From Acidobacteriaceae bacterium dw_441 (GTDB lineage: Bacteria > Acidobacteriota > Terriglobia > Terriglobales > Acidobacteriaceae), in NCBI GenBank assembly GCA_018449715.1, contig JAAVVA010000001.1, positions 620,001 to 684,000 on the forward strand: DNA of 64,000 nt, written 5' to 3'. The notes under the pieces were generated by a model. That model was given only the letters and a program-made list of their open reading frames with translations, was not told where the DNA came from and did not search any database. Position 1 is the stretch's first letter; each line of letters starts with the position of its first letter. A program made the translations under genes and the position numbers. Below, in pieces: positions 1 through 9,670 of this stretch.

Positions 1-568
1 CGAGGACGATCTCGCGGCGGCTAGGGTTGCGGCCTGTCTGCGGCTGGCCGGGGACGTAGGTGTAGAGCATGGAGTCGGGCATCAGGCGAACGAGCGAGTC
101 GGCGATCTTCATGCCGGACTCGTTATTTTTTACGTGCTTGCGAAAGCCCTCGGGGTCTTTCAGCATGTCGTCGAGGCGCTGGCGCTCGGCCTTGTCCTGC
201 TCCTCGGTCAGAGGCTTGCCGTCGAGCAGGATGAGACGTGCAACGCTGCCGTCGCGGCTCTGGATGATGTCGCGGATCTTTTCGCCCTTCGCGTCGACGA
301 TGTGCATGTGGTAGCGGAGGTAGGAGCTGCGGTCGTGGATGGTGTCCAACTCCTTCGCCGCGGCATCGACCACCCAGTTGCGCGGGGGAATCGCCTGGAG
401 AGAGGCGGGAATGGATGCATCTGCGTCGGGCGACTGAGCACATGCCGGAAGACTCGCGGCAAAGATCCCGAGAAAAAAGAGAAGTGCGATACAGGCGAGC
501 TTTCCCGAAAAGGGAAGCGGGTCGCAGATGGATTCTTTGTTACGTTCTCTGCTGCTTTTTTCCTTCAT
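1..568 (-). CDS. Secreted protein of unknown function, C-terminal part outside window
   Basis: Reading the minus strand from an ATG at 566-568 gives an open frame that runs off the left edge, so about 189 residues are visible and the C-terminus is missing. The N-terminus has a basic stretch, then a hydrophobic segment (around residues 24-40) ending in an Ala/Cys-containing cleavage-like site (LPACAQ), so export is likely; a lipoprotein is not excluded. The mature part is hydrophilic, with an Asp/Lys/Arg-rich region around residues 60-130. No catalytic motif is visible and I do not recognise the family. It diverges from the bactofilin gene across about 170 bp that must hold both promoters. The plus-strand frames over this stretch are antisense shadows. 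Confidence 0.7.
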   Translation of the reverse strand, partial: MKEKSSRERNKESICDPLPFSGKLACIALLFFLGIFAASLPACAQSPDADASIPASLQAIPPRNWVVDAAAKELDTIHDRSSYLRYHMHIVDAKGEKIRDIIQSRDGSVARLILLDGKPLTEEQDKAERQRLDDMLKDPEGFRKHVKNNESGMKIADSLVRLMPDSMLYTYVPGQPQTGRNPSRREIVL

Positions 569-741
569 CTGTGTGACCCGAAGGGGATGAGTGTTTGCGT
601 ACGGAAGCACTGTATTGACTATCTTACGTAGGACGCGCGGTCCAATGAAATGTTTTCCGGTTTGCCTCATGGGAAAGCGTTGGGTATAGTTCGGGCAAGG
701 CGCAGAAACGAGAGCGTACTGCTTCGGGAGACGAGAAAAGC

Positions 742-1146
742 ATGAAGCCAGCAGAGGGTTCCACTGTTATCGGCAAGTCGGTCACGATCCGCGGAGAGTT
801 GTCGGGGAGCGAAGACCTGTATATGGATGGTGATATCGAAGGTTCGATAACGCTTCCCGAACATGGGTTGACGATTGGACCGAACGCCCGGGTGCAGGCC
901 GACATTCGCGTGCGCGATCTTGTGGTGTTCGGCAAGGTCAAGGGCAACATGACCGCCACGGGGCGCGTGGATATTCGCAACTCGGCACTGGTGGACGGCG
1001 ACATCGTGAGCGGACGTCTTTCGATCGAAGAGAACGCAACGATCAAGGGCAAGGTGACGCTTGGCGGCGGCTCCGAGAAGGTCGCTCCTGTTTCGGCCGC
1101 TGCGCAGCCCGCGCAGGAGACGTTGCAGCTTGAGTCGAAGGCGTAG
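742..1146 (+). CDS. Bactofilin (polymer-forming cytoskeletal protein)
   Basis: A 134-residue protein with the short right-handed beta-helix repeats of bactofilins: an early VTIRGELSGSEDLYMDGDIEG block, then repeated G-x-I/V turns (VFGKVKGNMTATGRVDI) up to about residue 115, followed by a disordered Ala/Gln tail. Bactofilins polymerise into filaments on the inner face of the membrane and position cell-wall or polarity factors. The length is typical. The start is the ATG at 742, preceded by a GGGAG-like ribosome site. The next gene begins 17 bp downstream on the same strand and is probably co-transcribed. The specific role in this organism is unknown. Confidence 0.9.
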   Translation: MKPAEGSTVIGKSVTIRGELSGSEDLYMDGDIEGSITLPEHGLTIGPNARVQADIRVRDLVVFGKVKGNMTATGRVDIRNSALVDGDIVSGRLSIEENATIKGKVTLGGGSEKVAPVSAAAQPAQETLQLESKA

Positions 1147-1163
1147 CGGGAGGAAGCGGACGA

Positions 1164-1796
1164 ATGCGGAATCTCTTCGGCGGCGGCGCGGGGTCCTCGC
1201 GTGGCTCGGATGCAGGTAAGACACCACGACACTCCAGCGGATGGAAGGAGCTTCAGAAGCATCTGAAGAGCCAGGAGTCGCTGCGTGTGTTGGATATCGG
1301 ACCGACTTCTTCGGCCAACATCAACTACATCACCAGCCTGGGTCATAGCATCTACATGGCAAACCTGGTGGAAGAGTCTGCGAAGCCGGAGTGGCTTACT
1401 CCGGGGGAGGCAGGGGAGGAGCCGAAGTTCGACACGGAGCGTTTCTTTGAGACGAATCTCAACTTCTCGGGCCGGCAGTTCGACGTCGTCATCCTGTGGG
1501 ATACGGCGGATTTCCTGCCGGAGTCATTGGTGGAGCCGATCTTCGAGAAGATTTACGAGGTGATGGCGTCCGGTGGACTGATGCTTGCCTTCTTTCACAC
1601 CTCGAACGATCCGGGAACCACGTTCAACCGTTATCACCTGACGGATACCGAGGTTGTAGAGATGCAGAAGGCGGGAAGTTATCCTGTGCTGAGAAGTTAC
1701 AGTAACCGCAATATTGAAGCTCTGCTCAAGAAGTTCAGCGGTTATCGTTTTTTCCTTGCGAAGGATAACCTGCGCGAGGTGATTGTTACCCGCTAA
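1164..1796 (+). CDS. Class I SAM-dependent methyltransferase-like protein
   Basis: A 210-residue soluble protein. Residues 40-60 (LRVLDIGPTSSANINYI) resemble the SAM-binding motif I of class I methyltransferases, and the FDVVILWDTADFLPE segment near residue 110 resembles motifs II/III, so a Rossmann-type methyltransferase fold is likely. The glycine-rich loop is unusual (DIGPTSS in place of D-x-G-x-G), which makes active methyl transfer uncertain. The first 35 residues are basic and low in complexity. It follows the bactofilin gene by 17 bp and is closed by a strong hairpin terminator. The substrate cannot be inferred. Confidence 0.65.
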   Translation: MRNLFGGGAGSSRGSDAGKTPRHSSGWKELQKHLKSQESLRVLDIGPTSSANINYITSLGHSIYMANLVEESAKPEWLTPGEAGEEPKFDTERFFETNLNFSGRQFDVVILWDTADFLPESLVEPIFEKIYEVMASGGLMLAFFHTSNDPGTTFNRYHLTDTEVVEMQKAGSYPVLRSYSNRNIEALLKKFSGYRFFLAKDNLREVIVTR

Positions 1797-1819
1797 CTTT
1801 CGATCCATCGAGAAAGACA

Positions 1820-1860
1820 GAAAAGGCGTAACCGGTGCGATCTCTCGGTTACGCCTTTTC
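1820..1860. terminator. Bidirectional intrinsic terminator
   Basis: Two perfectly complementary 15-nt arms (1820-1834 and 1846-1860) enclose an 11-nt loop. The stem starts with an A run and ends with a T run, so it can work for the plus-strand methyltransferase gene and for the minus-strand gene converging from the right. Confidence 0.88.
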
Positions 1861-1886
1861 TAACTTCGCTAGTAAGAATACTGAAT

Positions 1887-2180
1887 TTACTTTGTCTTAG
1901 CTGCCGCAGACTTGCTTGCCGCAGACTTCGTTGCCTTGGACGAGGTCTGTTTTCTGCGCTCGGCCCAGCGACGTTTCATCGCATCGGCGATACGCTTGCG
2001 TCCTTCGGGAGTGAGATTACGCTTCCGCTTGGAGGGTGTGGCGGTTACGGTATTCTTGCTGCCCTTGGGGCGTCCGCGACCGGTGCGAACCGGTTGAGAG
2101 GCATCGGCTAGCAGCGCTCGTGCCTGCTGCAACTTAAAGATTTGCGCATCGATCTCGGCGATGATTTTAGAAACTTCCAC
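1887..2180 (-). CDS. Small basic AT-hook/histone-like DNA-binding protein
   Basis: A 97-residue, strongly basic protein. A helical N-terminus (residues 1-28) is followed by a GRGRPKGSK stretch near residue 35 that matches the AT-hook core (GRP flanked by basic residues). A KRKRNLTPEGRKRIADAMKR segment follows, and the protein ends in a Lys/Ala/Ser-rich tail like bacterial histone H1 mimics. Minor-groove DNA binding or nucleoid association is inferred. The start is the GTG at 2180, preceded by a good TAGGAGAG ribosome site. It is monocistronic and shares the bidirectional terminator with the gene to its left. Confidence 0.72.
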   Translation of the reverse strand: MEVSKIIAEIDAQIFKLQQARALLADASQPVRTGRGRPKGSKNTVTATPSKRKRNLTPEGRKRIADAMKRRWAERRKQTSSKATKSAASKSAAAKTK

Positions 2181-2321
2181 TGAAAGCTCTCCTAAGAGAA
2201 AGGGTGTAATTGATAACTGCGATCTTCGAGCATGCTTATAGAAGCCAGTTATCGAATGACCTGTAGGTAACGATACAGAAGTTACTTGCCATCGGCAAAT
2301 AAAGTCAGATGGGATACGGCG

Positions 2322-4727
2322 TTATGTATGGGTGATTTCCGCTTCTTTTTTCTCCGGAAGGATATCGGAGTGAGTGCGGATGGCGTATCCGGGACCGGAC
2401 TGATCCAGCTCTTCATGGTAGGGATTGCCCAGGCCGCGGCGATGATTCGCCCTCTCAAGATAATTTTGTAACTCCAACAGAGTCGTATCTTTATCGCGCG
2501 CGAACTCGGAGGCCATGCGGGTGAGGGCATAGTTAACGATGTCGCTGTGATGAAGGCCGCGCATGCTGGGGTTGCGCCGAAGGTTGAGCCAGAGGCGATG
2601 CACGAGCTGCACCTCATCAGGCTGAATCGTCGGCGCGTGTGGCCCGATGTGGAAGCTGAGCGCCTCGCCGTCGGGCTTGACGACGTAGAAGGTGAACTGG
2701 CGCTTCGGCTCGGGCAGAGCCTCCCACGCCTGGCCTACGTGATAGGCCTGCTCTTCCGCGGTGAGCTTGCTCGAAAGCCCGGAGACTACGGCGGCTGCAT
2801 CGAGCGAGTTGGCCGTCTGCACAAGGGCGGAGAAGATGTCGCCTGCGGGAACGACGAGCAGGGATATGTGTTTGCCGAAGCTCTCAGCCACGGAGACGGC
2901 CTTGGTGAAGAGCATCTGCTCGTGCTCGCTGAAGAGCTGTTCGGAGGCCTCGACATACTCCGGCCCGCCGACGCCCATCATGCGAGCAGCGAGAACGACG
3001 ATGTCCTGCTCCTCGGTGTTGGTGTGGGTAAGGGCCCATTTCAGCGCGAAGGGAGCAGCGTAGTCGCGCATGGTCACGATGACCGCGCCGGGGCGGATGT
3101 CGAGCGCGGCGCAGCCGACGGTGTCCTGATGCTCAAGCTGGAAGTGCTCGCGCATCTGGAGCGTGGCAAGGTCGTGGCGGCGCTTGTTGTCGCGCTCGGA
3201 GAGAGAGAAGATGACGAAGAAGACCGCAGCGAAGATGACTCCGCTGACCGTTGCTACCGACTTCGTGAACAGGTTGACGATAGCCGTGGTGAACAGCACC
3301 AGGAAGACGGAGATCAACCCAATGGGAATTTCGGTCTTACCGATGCGAAGGTTCAGCGGAACCTTCCAGCCGCGTTCGCCGTGGTACTTCCAGCGCAGCA
3401 CGAGCATGGCGAGCGCGTTGAAGGTGAAGCTCCAGATAACGCCGAAGGCGTAGGCCTCGCCGATGATGACGACGTTGCCATGTGTCACCGCAATGACGAA
3501 CAGTTGCATCAGCGCGACGAGATTGACGATGCGGTAGCTGGTGCCGTACTTCTTCTGCGGCTTGCGGAACCAATCGGTGAGCACGCCGTCTTCTGCGATG
3601 CGCATGAGCACGCCAGTCGAGCCGACGATGGCCGTATTGACCGCTCCGCCAAGGATGAGGAAGCCGACCAGCACGACGAAGCAGCGGAAAGCAATGCGCA
3701 GAACCTCGGGGCCGACCATGTGCATGGCCATTCCGGCGATCAGGTTGTCGCGGTACACGTGAACGCGCACGTCGTCGGGAATGATCATGACCGCGAGCAG
3801 CGAGCAGAGGCCGGTGAAGAAGAAGCTGTAGGTCGCGATAACCAGCGCGGCGCGCTTCAGGTTCTTGAGCTTGGGGTGCTCGATCTCGCGGTTGACCTGC
3901 GCGAGCGACTCTTCGCCGCTCATGGCCAGCACGGAGTGGCCGAAGGCCATCAGCACACCAAAAAGGCCGAGCGTGGAGGCGAACTTCGTTCCCTTGAGGA
4001 AGCCAAGTGCGTCGGAGCTGAAGTGCAGGTTCGATGGGAAGGGCAGCGGGGGAAGCTCAGCGCCGCGATGGAGGACCGTGAAGCCGCCCCAAAGTAAAAG
4101 GATCACCACCATGACGGTGGTGATCTTCATAATGTCGAGCGCGCGCTGGCTGGACTCTTCGATGCCCTTGATGTTCTGCCACCAGAAATAAAGCGTGATT
4201 GCGGCGGCGATGACGGCGGAGGCGATGTCAGGTCTGAGGTGAGGAGTCGCCGCCCAGTGCATTCGCTGCGCGGAGAAGCTGAGCAGGTCGTTGAGGAGGC
4301 CGATAATGTACTGCCCGGCGGAGACACCCGAAATCGGTCCGGTCAGCACGTAGTCGAACATCAGGGCCGAGACGCTGACCTTGGCGAAGGTGCTTCCCAG
4401 AGCTTCCTTGACGATGCGGTAGACGCCGCCGCGGGTAAACATCGAACAGCTTTCGACGTAAACCGAGCGCACCGCGTAAGCGAAGAAGACGACGCTCAGG
4501 ATGAGCCAGGGGGCAGATTTACCAATGGCCTCTTCCGCAAGACCGCCCGCGTAGAAAGCGGAAGAGCCTAAATCGTTGAGAACAATGGCAGCCGCTCGCC
4601 AGAAGGAGATGAACGTGAGCATCACCGAAGACGCGATGACGAGGCGTACCCGGTTGGATTGCGGCAAAACGGCAGTATTTTTCGCTAAACCCATTGATTG
4701 TGTGGACGCGTCCCCAGGCGGTTCCAT
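2322..4727 (-). CDS. APC-superfamily amino acid/polyamine permease with C-terminal cytosolic domain
   Basis: An 801-residue protein. Residues about 25-510 contain some 12 hydrophobic segments of an APC-type transporter, including an early ISFWRAAAIVLNDLGSSAF helix and a GGVYRIVKEALG loop typical of the family. After a short linker, residues about 540-700 form a soluble domain whose strand/helix pattern (RDYAAPFALKWAL, then DIVVLAARMM) resembles a universal-stress-protein fold, as seen fused to other APC proteins. The last 100 residues are charged. The substrate is not predictable; amino acids are the family default. The start is the ATG at 4727, with an alternative at 4694. It stands alone, between the AT-hook gene and the lnt region. 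Confidence 0.82.
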   Translation of the reverse strand: MEPPGDASTQSMGLAKNTAVLPQSNRVRLVIASSVMLTFISFWRAAAIVLNDLGSSAFYAGGLAEEAIGKSAPWLILSVVFFAYAVRSVYVESCSMFTRGGVYRIVKEALGSTFAKVSVSALMFDYVLTGPISGVSAGQYIIGLLNDLLSFSAQRMHWAATPHLRPDIASAVIAAAITLYFWWQNIKGIEESSQRALDIMKITTVMVVILLLWGGFTVLHRGAELPPLPFPSNLHFSSDALGFLKGTKFASTLGLFGVLMAFGHSVLAMSGEESLAQVNREIEHPKLKNLKRAALVIATYSFFFTGLCSLLAVMIIPDDVRVHVYRDNLIAGMAMHMVGPEVLRIAFRCFVVLVGFLILGGAVNTAIVGSTGVLMRIAEDGVLTDWFRKPQKKYGTSYRIVNLVALMQLFVIAVTHGNVVIIGEAYAFGVIWSFTFNALAMLVLRWKYHGERGWKVPLNLRIGKTEIPIGLISVFLVLFTTAIVNLFTKSVATVSGVIFAAVFFVIFSLSERDNKRRHDLATLQMREHFQLEHQDTVGCAALDIRPGAVIVTMRDYAAPFALKWALTHTNTEEQDIVVLAARMMGVGGPEYVEASEQLFSEHEQMLFTKAVSVAESFGKHISLLVVPAGDIFSALVQTANSLDAAAVVSGLSSKLTAEEQAYHVGQAWEALPEPKRQFTFYVVKPDGEALSFHIGPHAPTIQPDEVQLVHRLWLNLRRNPSMRGLHHSDIVNYALTRMASEFARDKDTTLLELQNYLERANHRRGLGNPYHEELDQSGPGYAIRTHSDILPEKKEAEITHT

Positions 4728-4828
4728 GCGTCCAGAAAAACCATACGCCCGACAGATAGTTTAAGGTGGAGTCTGCTCAGCGTCAATTGGTAAGACCAGG
4801 AGAGGGAACAGAAAAGAGCGGTATCAAG

Positions 4829-4972
4829 TTACATTTCCTCCTCTTCATCGCTGGTGAAGATCTGCTGCAGGTCGCTCAGGGTGGTGATGAGGACGACCAG
4901 CATGGAGCCCGCGATTCCCAGAAAGAAAAGCGGTACGAGCACCGAGCTGAGCAGATGAAGAAGATGATCCAT
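4829..4972 (-). CDS. 47-residue predicted single-pass membrane protein
   Basis: Reading the minus strand from the ATG at 4970-4972 gives MDHLLHLLSSVLVPLFFLGI, then a continuing hydrophobic run (AGSMLVVLITTL), a short amphipathic stretch and an acidic end (SDEEEEM) before TAA at 4829-4831. This is one membrane-spanning helix (about residues 8-30) with an acidic tail, probably cytosolic. It diverges from lnt with under 40 bp between the start codons. No strong ribosome site is visible and I do not recognise the family, so the call rests on the coherent membrane-protein pattern. Confidence 0.5.
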   Translation of the reverse strand: MDHLLHLLSSVLVPLFFLGIAGSMLVVLITTLSDLQQIFTSDEEEEM

Positions 4973-5010
4973 ATTCAGGATGTATTGTATCTCTGGTGGG
5001 GTAGGGGTGG

Positions 5011-6669
5011 ATGGTAGATTTGGGCTCGATGCGACTTGTACCGGGATGGCTTTGGATTGCGGCCGCGCTTTCGGGCGTTCTGCAGGTTCTTCCTTTTCCT
5101 ATTGCCGGGCCGGTTTCGCAGTGGCGCGCCGCGCTCTGTTGGATTGCGCTGGCGCCCCTGCTGTGGGCTCTCACTCGTGAGGATAAGAAGGGCCATCCGC
5201 TGACGGCGAAGCAGAGCGCCGCGCTGGGATACCTCTGCGGCTTCGTCTGGTATACGGGCAACTGCTACTGGATCTACCAGACGATGTACCTCTATGGAGG
5301 GCTCGATAAGCCGATTGCGGCTGGAATCCTTGTCCTCTTCAGCCTGTATCTCGGGCTGTATCACGCGCTGTTCGGAGGATTGTTTGGCGCGGTGCGCTCT
5401 TACTTCGGAGCTCAGATCGCCCTGCTGCTCAGTCCGTTTCTGTGGGTCGCGGTGGAACTGGCGCGAGCGCACATCACTGGCCTGCCGTGGGACCTGCTGG
5501 GTATCGCGCAGGTCGATAATGCCGCTCTGACGCGGCTGGCTCCTATCACCGGGGCTTACGGGATTTCGTTTGTGATCGCTGCGGTCAATGCACTGTGGCT
5601 GGTGCGGATTCAGGTGCGTGAGCGTCGGCACACGCGGTTGGTGCTCACCGTTGTAGGAGTCGTGCTGGTTGTGGTGTATGTCTTCAGTGTGCGCAGGTTT
5701 GCGGCTCCGCGAAGAGAACGAGCGACGGCCACGGCGATACTCGTGCAGCAGAATCTCGAGGTCGGCGCGGAAGCAACTGGGCCGGAGCCTTCGGCGAAGG
5801 TGCTGCTCGACTCCTTCGCGTATCTCAGCCGCTATCCGGGCCGAAAGATGTACCTAGGGATTCCGGAGAAGAAGGGAACTCCGTCGGTGACCTTCGCTCC
5901 GCTTACGGGGCCGAGCGATGCGAACCTGATCGTATGGCCGGAGTCTCCGGCTCCGTTTCAGGACGACGACCCGGTCTTCCACGATGCAATCTCGTCGCTG
6001 GCTCGTCAGGCGGGAGCCCCGATGATTGTGGGTAACGTGGCCATCGAACGCACGAACACGAACGGGCGCGGATACTACCTGTTCAACTCGGCGGCCTTCG
6101 TCACGCCACAGGGAGAGTTCGTCGGGCGCTACAACAAGATGCACCTCGTCCCGTTCGGGGAATACGTTCCGTTCAAGCAGTTCTTCTTCTTCGCGCAGAA
6201 TCTTCTGCACGAGGCCGGAACCTTCGATGCTGGAGGAACGCGGACGCTGTTTACGGTCAACGGTCATCGCTACGGCACCTTCATCTGCTACGAGTCGATC
6301 TTTGCCGACGAGGTGCGGCAGTTCGTCAGCAACGGGGCTGAGGTGCTCGTCAACATCTCGAACGACGGGTGGTATGGCGACACCAGCGCTCCGTGGCAGC
6401 ACCTGAACATGGTGCGGATGCGCGCCATCGAAAATCATCGCTGGGTGCTGCGTGCGACAAACACAGGCGTTACGGCTTCGATTGATCCCGAGGGCCATGT
6501 AGTCGAAGCGGCGCAACGGCACGTACGGACAAGCATCCGCGTGGGCTTCGGCTACGAGCACGACCTGACCTTCTACGCCGCGCACGGCGACTGGTTCGCC
6601 TGGTTGTGTGCCGCGGTGACGACGGCGGCACTTGCGTGGAGCCTTCGCGCGCGCTTTGCCGTAAACTAA
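5011..6669 (+). CDS. lnt: Apolipoprotein N-acyltransferase
   Basis: Lnt adds the third acyl chain to the N-terminal cysteine of lipoproteins in the inner membrane. The 552-residue protein has about seven hydrophobic helices in its first 225 residues, then a periplasmic carbon-nitrogen hydrolase domain. The expected Glu-Lys-Cys triad is visible as E311 (VWPESPAPF), K376 (RYNKMHLVPFGEYVPF) and C426 (TFICYESIF); a last transmembrane helix lies near residue 535. The length is close to the usual 510-550. The ATG at 5011 is chosen, but the ATG at 5029 is equally possible. prfB starts 4 bp after its stop codon, so the two are likely co-transcribed. Confidence 0.94.
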   Translation: MVDLGSMRLVPGWLWIAAALSGVLQVLPFPIAGPVSQWRAALCWIALAPLLWALTREDKKGHPLTAKQSAALGYLCGFVWYTGNCYWIYQTMYLYGGLDKPIAAGILVLFSLYLGLYHALFGGLFGAVRSYFGAQIALLLSPFLWVAVELARAHITGLPWDLLGIAQVDNAALTRLAPITGAYGISFVIAAVNALWLVRIQVRERRHTRLVLTVVGVVLVVVYVFSVRRFAAPRRERATATAILVQQNLEVGAEATGPEPSAKVLLDSFAYLSRYPGRKMYLGIPEKKGTPSVTFAPLTGPSDANLIVWPESPAPFQDDDPVFHDAISSLARQAGAPMIVGNVAIERTNTNGRGYYLFNSAAFVTPQGEFVGRYNKMHLVPFGEYVPFKQFFFFAQNLLHEAGTFDAGGTRTLFTVNGHRYGTFICYESIFADEVRQFVSNGAEVLVNISNDGWYGDTSAPWQHLNMVRMRAIENHRWVLRATNTGVTASIDPEGHVVEAAQRHVRTSIRVGFGYEHDLTFYAAHGDWFAWLCAAVTTAALAWSLRARFAVN

Positions 6670-6673
6670 AGCT

Positions 6674-7805
<1,132 letters not shown>

Positions 7806-7827
7806 CCACAAGACGTTGTTGCGACAG

Positions 7828-7852
7828 GGGCCGGCAGATAATCTGCTGGCCC
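7828..7852 (+). terminator. Hairpin terminator after prfB
   Basis: An 11-bp GC-rich stem with one G-U pair (7828-7838 with 7842-7852) and a TAA loop lies 22 bp after the prfB stop. The following T content is modest, so efficiency is uncertain. Confidence 0.6.
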
Positions 7853-7883
7853 TTCGCTTGTTGCTGATAGATACTCGATAGCC

Positions 7884-8639
7884 ATGAGTGAGTCTGTCCG
7901 CGCCTCTGCTGCTGAAAAGCCGGATTACGGGATCGACGCTCCAGCTGTGCTTCGCAATCTCTTTCTGATTGGCGGCCTTTGTCTTTTGCTGGGGCTGCTG
8001 CTGCCTCCTGTCGTTCATCTTGGACAGGTGAACCTTGCTGCGCGCCCGACGTTCCTGTGGCCTGCTTTTTTCCTGTTGTTTGAGGCCTGTCTCTATCTTC
8101 TTTACGTGAAGTTCGGCAAGTTTCGCCATCGCGACTTCATGCTGGGCATGCACGACTGGCGAGGAGACGAGCAGGTGCTCGACGTTGGGTGCGGGCGCGG
8201 CCTTCTATTGGCTGGTGCGGCGAAGCGGCTGAACGCGGAAGGCCATGCGACCGGCCTCGATATCTGGTCGACCACAGATCTTTCCGGCAACGCAGAGACG
8301 GCGACGCTGCACAATCTTGAACTGGAAGGAGTCGCCTCGCGCTGCACGCTGGTCAGTCGGTCGGCTGCGGAGATGCCCTTCGCGGATGCAGCCTTCGATG
8401 TCATCGTTTCGAACCTTTGCCTGCATAACCTGTACGACAGGCCCACCCGACTTGCTGCGCTGCGACATATTGCGCGTGTGCTTCGTCCCGGGGGAGTGGC
8501 TCTTATCTCTGACTATAAGCTGACAAGCGAGTATGCGAAGGAATTTCAGCAGCTTGGTTTGCAGGTACAGAAGAAGCGCGGGAGCCTGTTGACGACCTTT
8601 CCTCCCTTGACGGTAGTGATCGCACGCAAACCCCTGTGA
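7884..8639 (+). CDS. Membrane-anchored class I SAM-dependent methyltransferase
   Basis: A 251-residue protein with two hydrophobic segments (about residues 26-48 and 55-75), then a methyltransferase domain. SAM motif I is seen at VLDVGCGRG near residue 99, an acidic post-I residue in GLDIWS, and a motif IV-like FDVIVSNLCLHNL near residue 170, followed by the VLRPGGVALISD segment typical of the family. It therefore very probably methylates a small molecule or lipid at the membrane. The start is the ATG at 7884. The neighbouring DinB gene begins about 50 bp downstream. The substrate is unknown. Confidence 0.82.
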   Translation: MSESVRASAAEKPDYGIDAPAVLRNLFLIGGLCLLLGLLLPPVVHLGQVNLAARPTFLWPAFFLLFEACLYLLYVKFGKFRHRDFMLGMHDWRGDEQVLDVGCGRGLLLAGAAKRLNAEGHATGLDIWSTTDLSGNAETATLHNLELEGVASRCTLVSRSAAEMPFADAAFDVIVSNLCLHNLYDRPTRLAALRHIARVLRPGGVALISDYKLTSEYAKEFQQLGLQVQKKRGSLLTTFPPLTVVIARKPL

Positions 8640-8687
8640 CCTTGCGCAGACTCGAAGCATCCAACCTTGCAGAAACCGGAGGAAGAC

Positions 8688-9191
8688 GTGACGAAGGCTG
8701 AAGATACAAAAGAGCTGGACGAGCTTCGTAAACAACTGCTGGCATTGCTGGATGGTGGCCAGGCGCACGCAGCCTTCGAGGAGGCGGTGAAGGACTTCCC
8801 GGTGGAGTACCGCGGCGTCGTGCCGGACGGGCTTCCTTACTCGGCGTGGCAGTTGCTGGAGCACATCCGCATCACGCAGCGCGACATCCTCGAGTTCAGC
8901 GCGCCGCCGACCGGAGGCTACCAGCCGATGGCATGGCCCGACGACTACTGGCCAAAGTCCGCGAAGCCCTCTTCGGAGCACGCATGGGATGCCTCCATCT
9001 CTGCCGTCCACAAGGATCGCGAAGCCTTCGAGAAGCTGCTCACGCGGCCCGGAGCCGATCTCTACAAACCCTTCCGCTGGGGCGACGGACAGAACCTTCT
9101 GCGGGAGGCGATGCTGATTGCCGACCATACCTCGTACCATGTGGGTGAGTTGATTATGCTGCGCCGCCTGCTCGGTATCTGGAAGAAATAA
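8688..9191 (+). CDS. DinB family protein
   Basis: A four-helix DinB-fold protein. The three metal-binding histidines of the family fit H in LLEHIRITQRD, H in LIADHTSYH, and the final H of the same segment (HVGEL). Members include thiol-dependent transferases and many proteins of unknown substrate. I chose the GTG at 8688, giving 167 residues, because GGAGG lies 5 bp upstream; a longer frame starting at the TTG at 8667 has no such site. The CoA-binding protein gene follows after 8 bp, suggesting co-transcription. The actual reaction is unknown. Confidence 0.8.
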   Translation: MTKAEDTKELDELRKQLLALLDGGQAHAAFEEAVKDFPVEYRGVVPDGLPYSAWQLLEHIRITQRDILEFSAPPTGGYQPMAWPDDYWPKSAKPSSEHAWDASISAVHKDREAFEKLLTRPGADLYKPFRWGDGQNLLREAMLIADHTSYHVGELIMLRRLLGIWKK

Positions 9192-9199
9192 GAGGACTA

Positions 9200-9619
9200 A
9201 TGAACGAGCCTGAAGTCATTCGCATCATGCTGGGGCATCCTCCCGCAGAGCCGCGCACCATTGCGGTGATCGGCCTGTCGGATAATCCGGACAAGCCGAG
9301 CAACTACGTTCCTGCGTACATGCAGCAGCATGGCTATCGCATCCTGCCGGTGAACCCGATGGTGGAGTCGGTGCTGGGGGAGAGGTCTTATGCATCGCTG
9401 GCTGACCTTACGGTCAAACCCGATGTCGTCAATGTCTTCCGTCTGCCAAAGTTCATCCCGGAGATCGTCGAGCAGATGCTCGCGCTGGGGCTGAAAAATC
9501 TGTGGGTTCAGCAGGGAATTATCCACCCGGAGGCTGCTACCGCGGCCGAGGCCGGTGGAATTAACGTCGTCATGGATCGCTGCATCATGGTCGAACACGG
9601 CATCGCGGGGCTCTCTTAG
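9200..9619 (+). CDS. CoA-binding domain protein (YccU-like)
   Basis: A 139-residue protein consisting of a single CoA-binding Rossmann domain. The start TIAVIGLSDNPDKPSNYV has the glycine-containing nucleotide loop of the YccU/CoA_binding_2 family, and the end (GINVVMDRCIMVEHG) carries the conserved cysteine segment of these proteins. The family resembles the N-terminal domain of succinyl-CoA synthetase alpha; its physiological role is not established. The ATG at 9200 is preceded by AGAGGA and lies 8 bp after the DinB gene. Confidence 0.88.
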   Translation: MNEPEVIRIMLGHPPAEPRTIAVIGLSDNPDKPSNYVPAYMQQHGYRILPVNPMVESVLGERSYASLADLTVKPDVVNVFRLPKFIPEIVEQMLALGLKNLWVQQGIIHPEAATAAEAGGINVVMDRCIMVEHGIAGLS

Positions 9620-9670
9620 AGCCCTTTCGACAGAGGTTTCGTCCAACCGAAAAGCCTACAATGGAGAGTG

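Noticed and set aside
2547..4097. Long plus-strand open frame (516 codons)
   Set aside because: It lies antisense to the APC permease gene, and its translation is rich in Glu, Asp, Gly and Arg with no domain pattern, as expected for a shadow of a high-GC gene.
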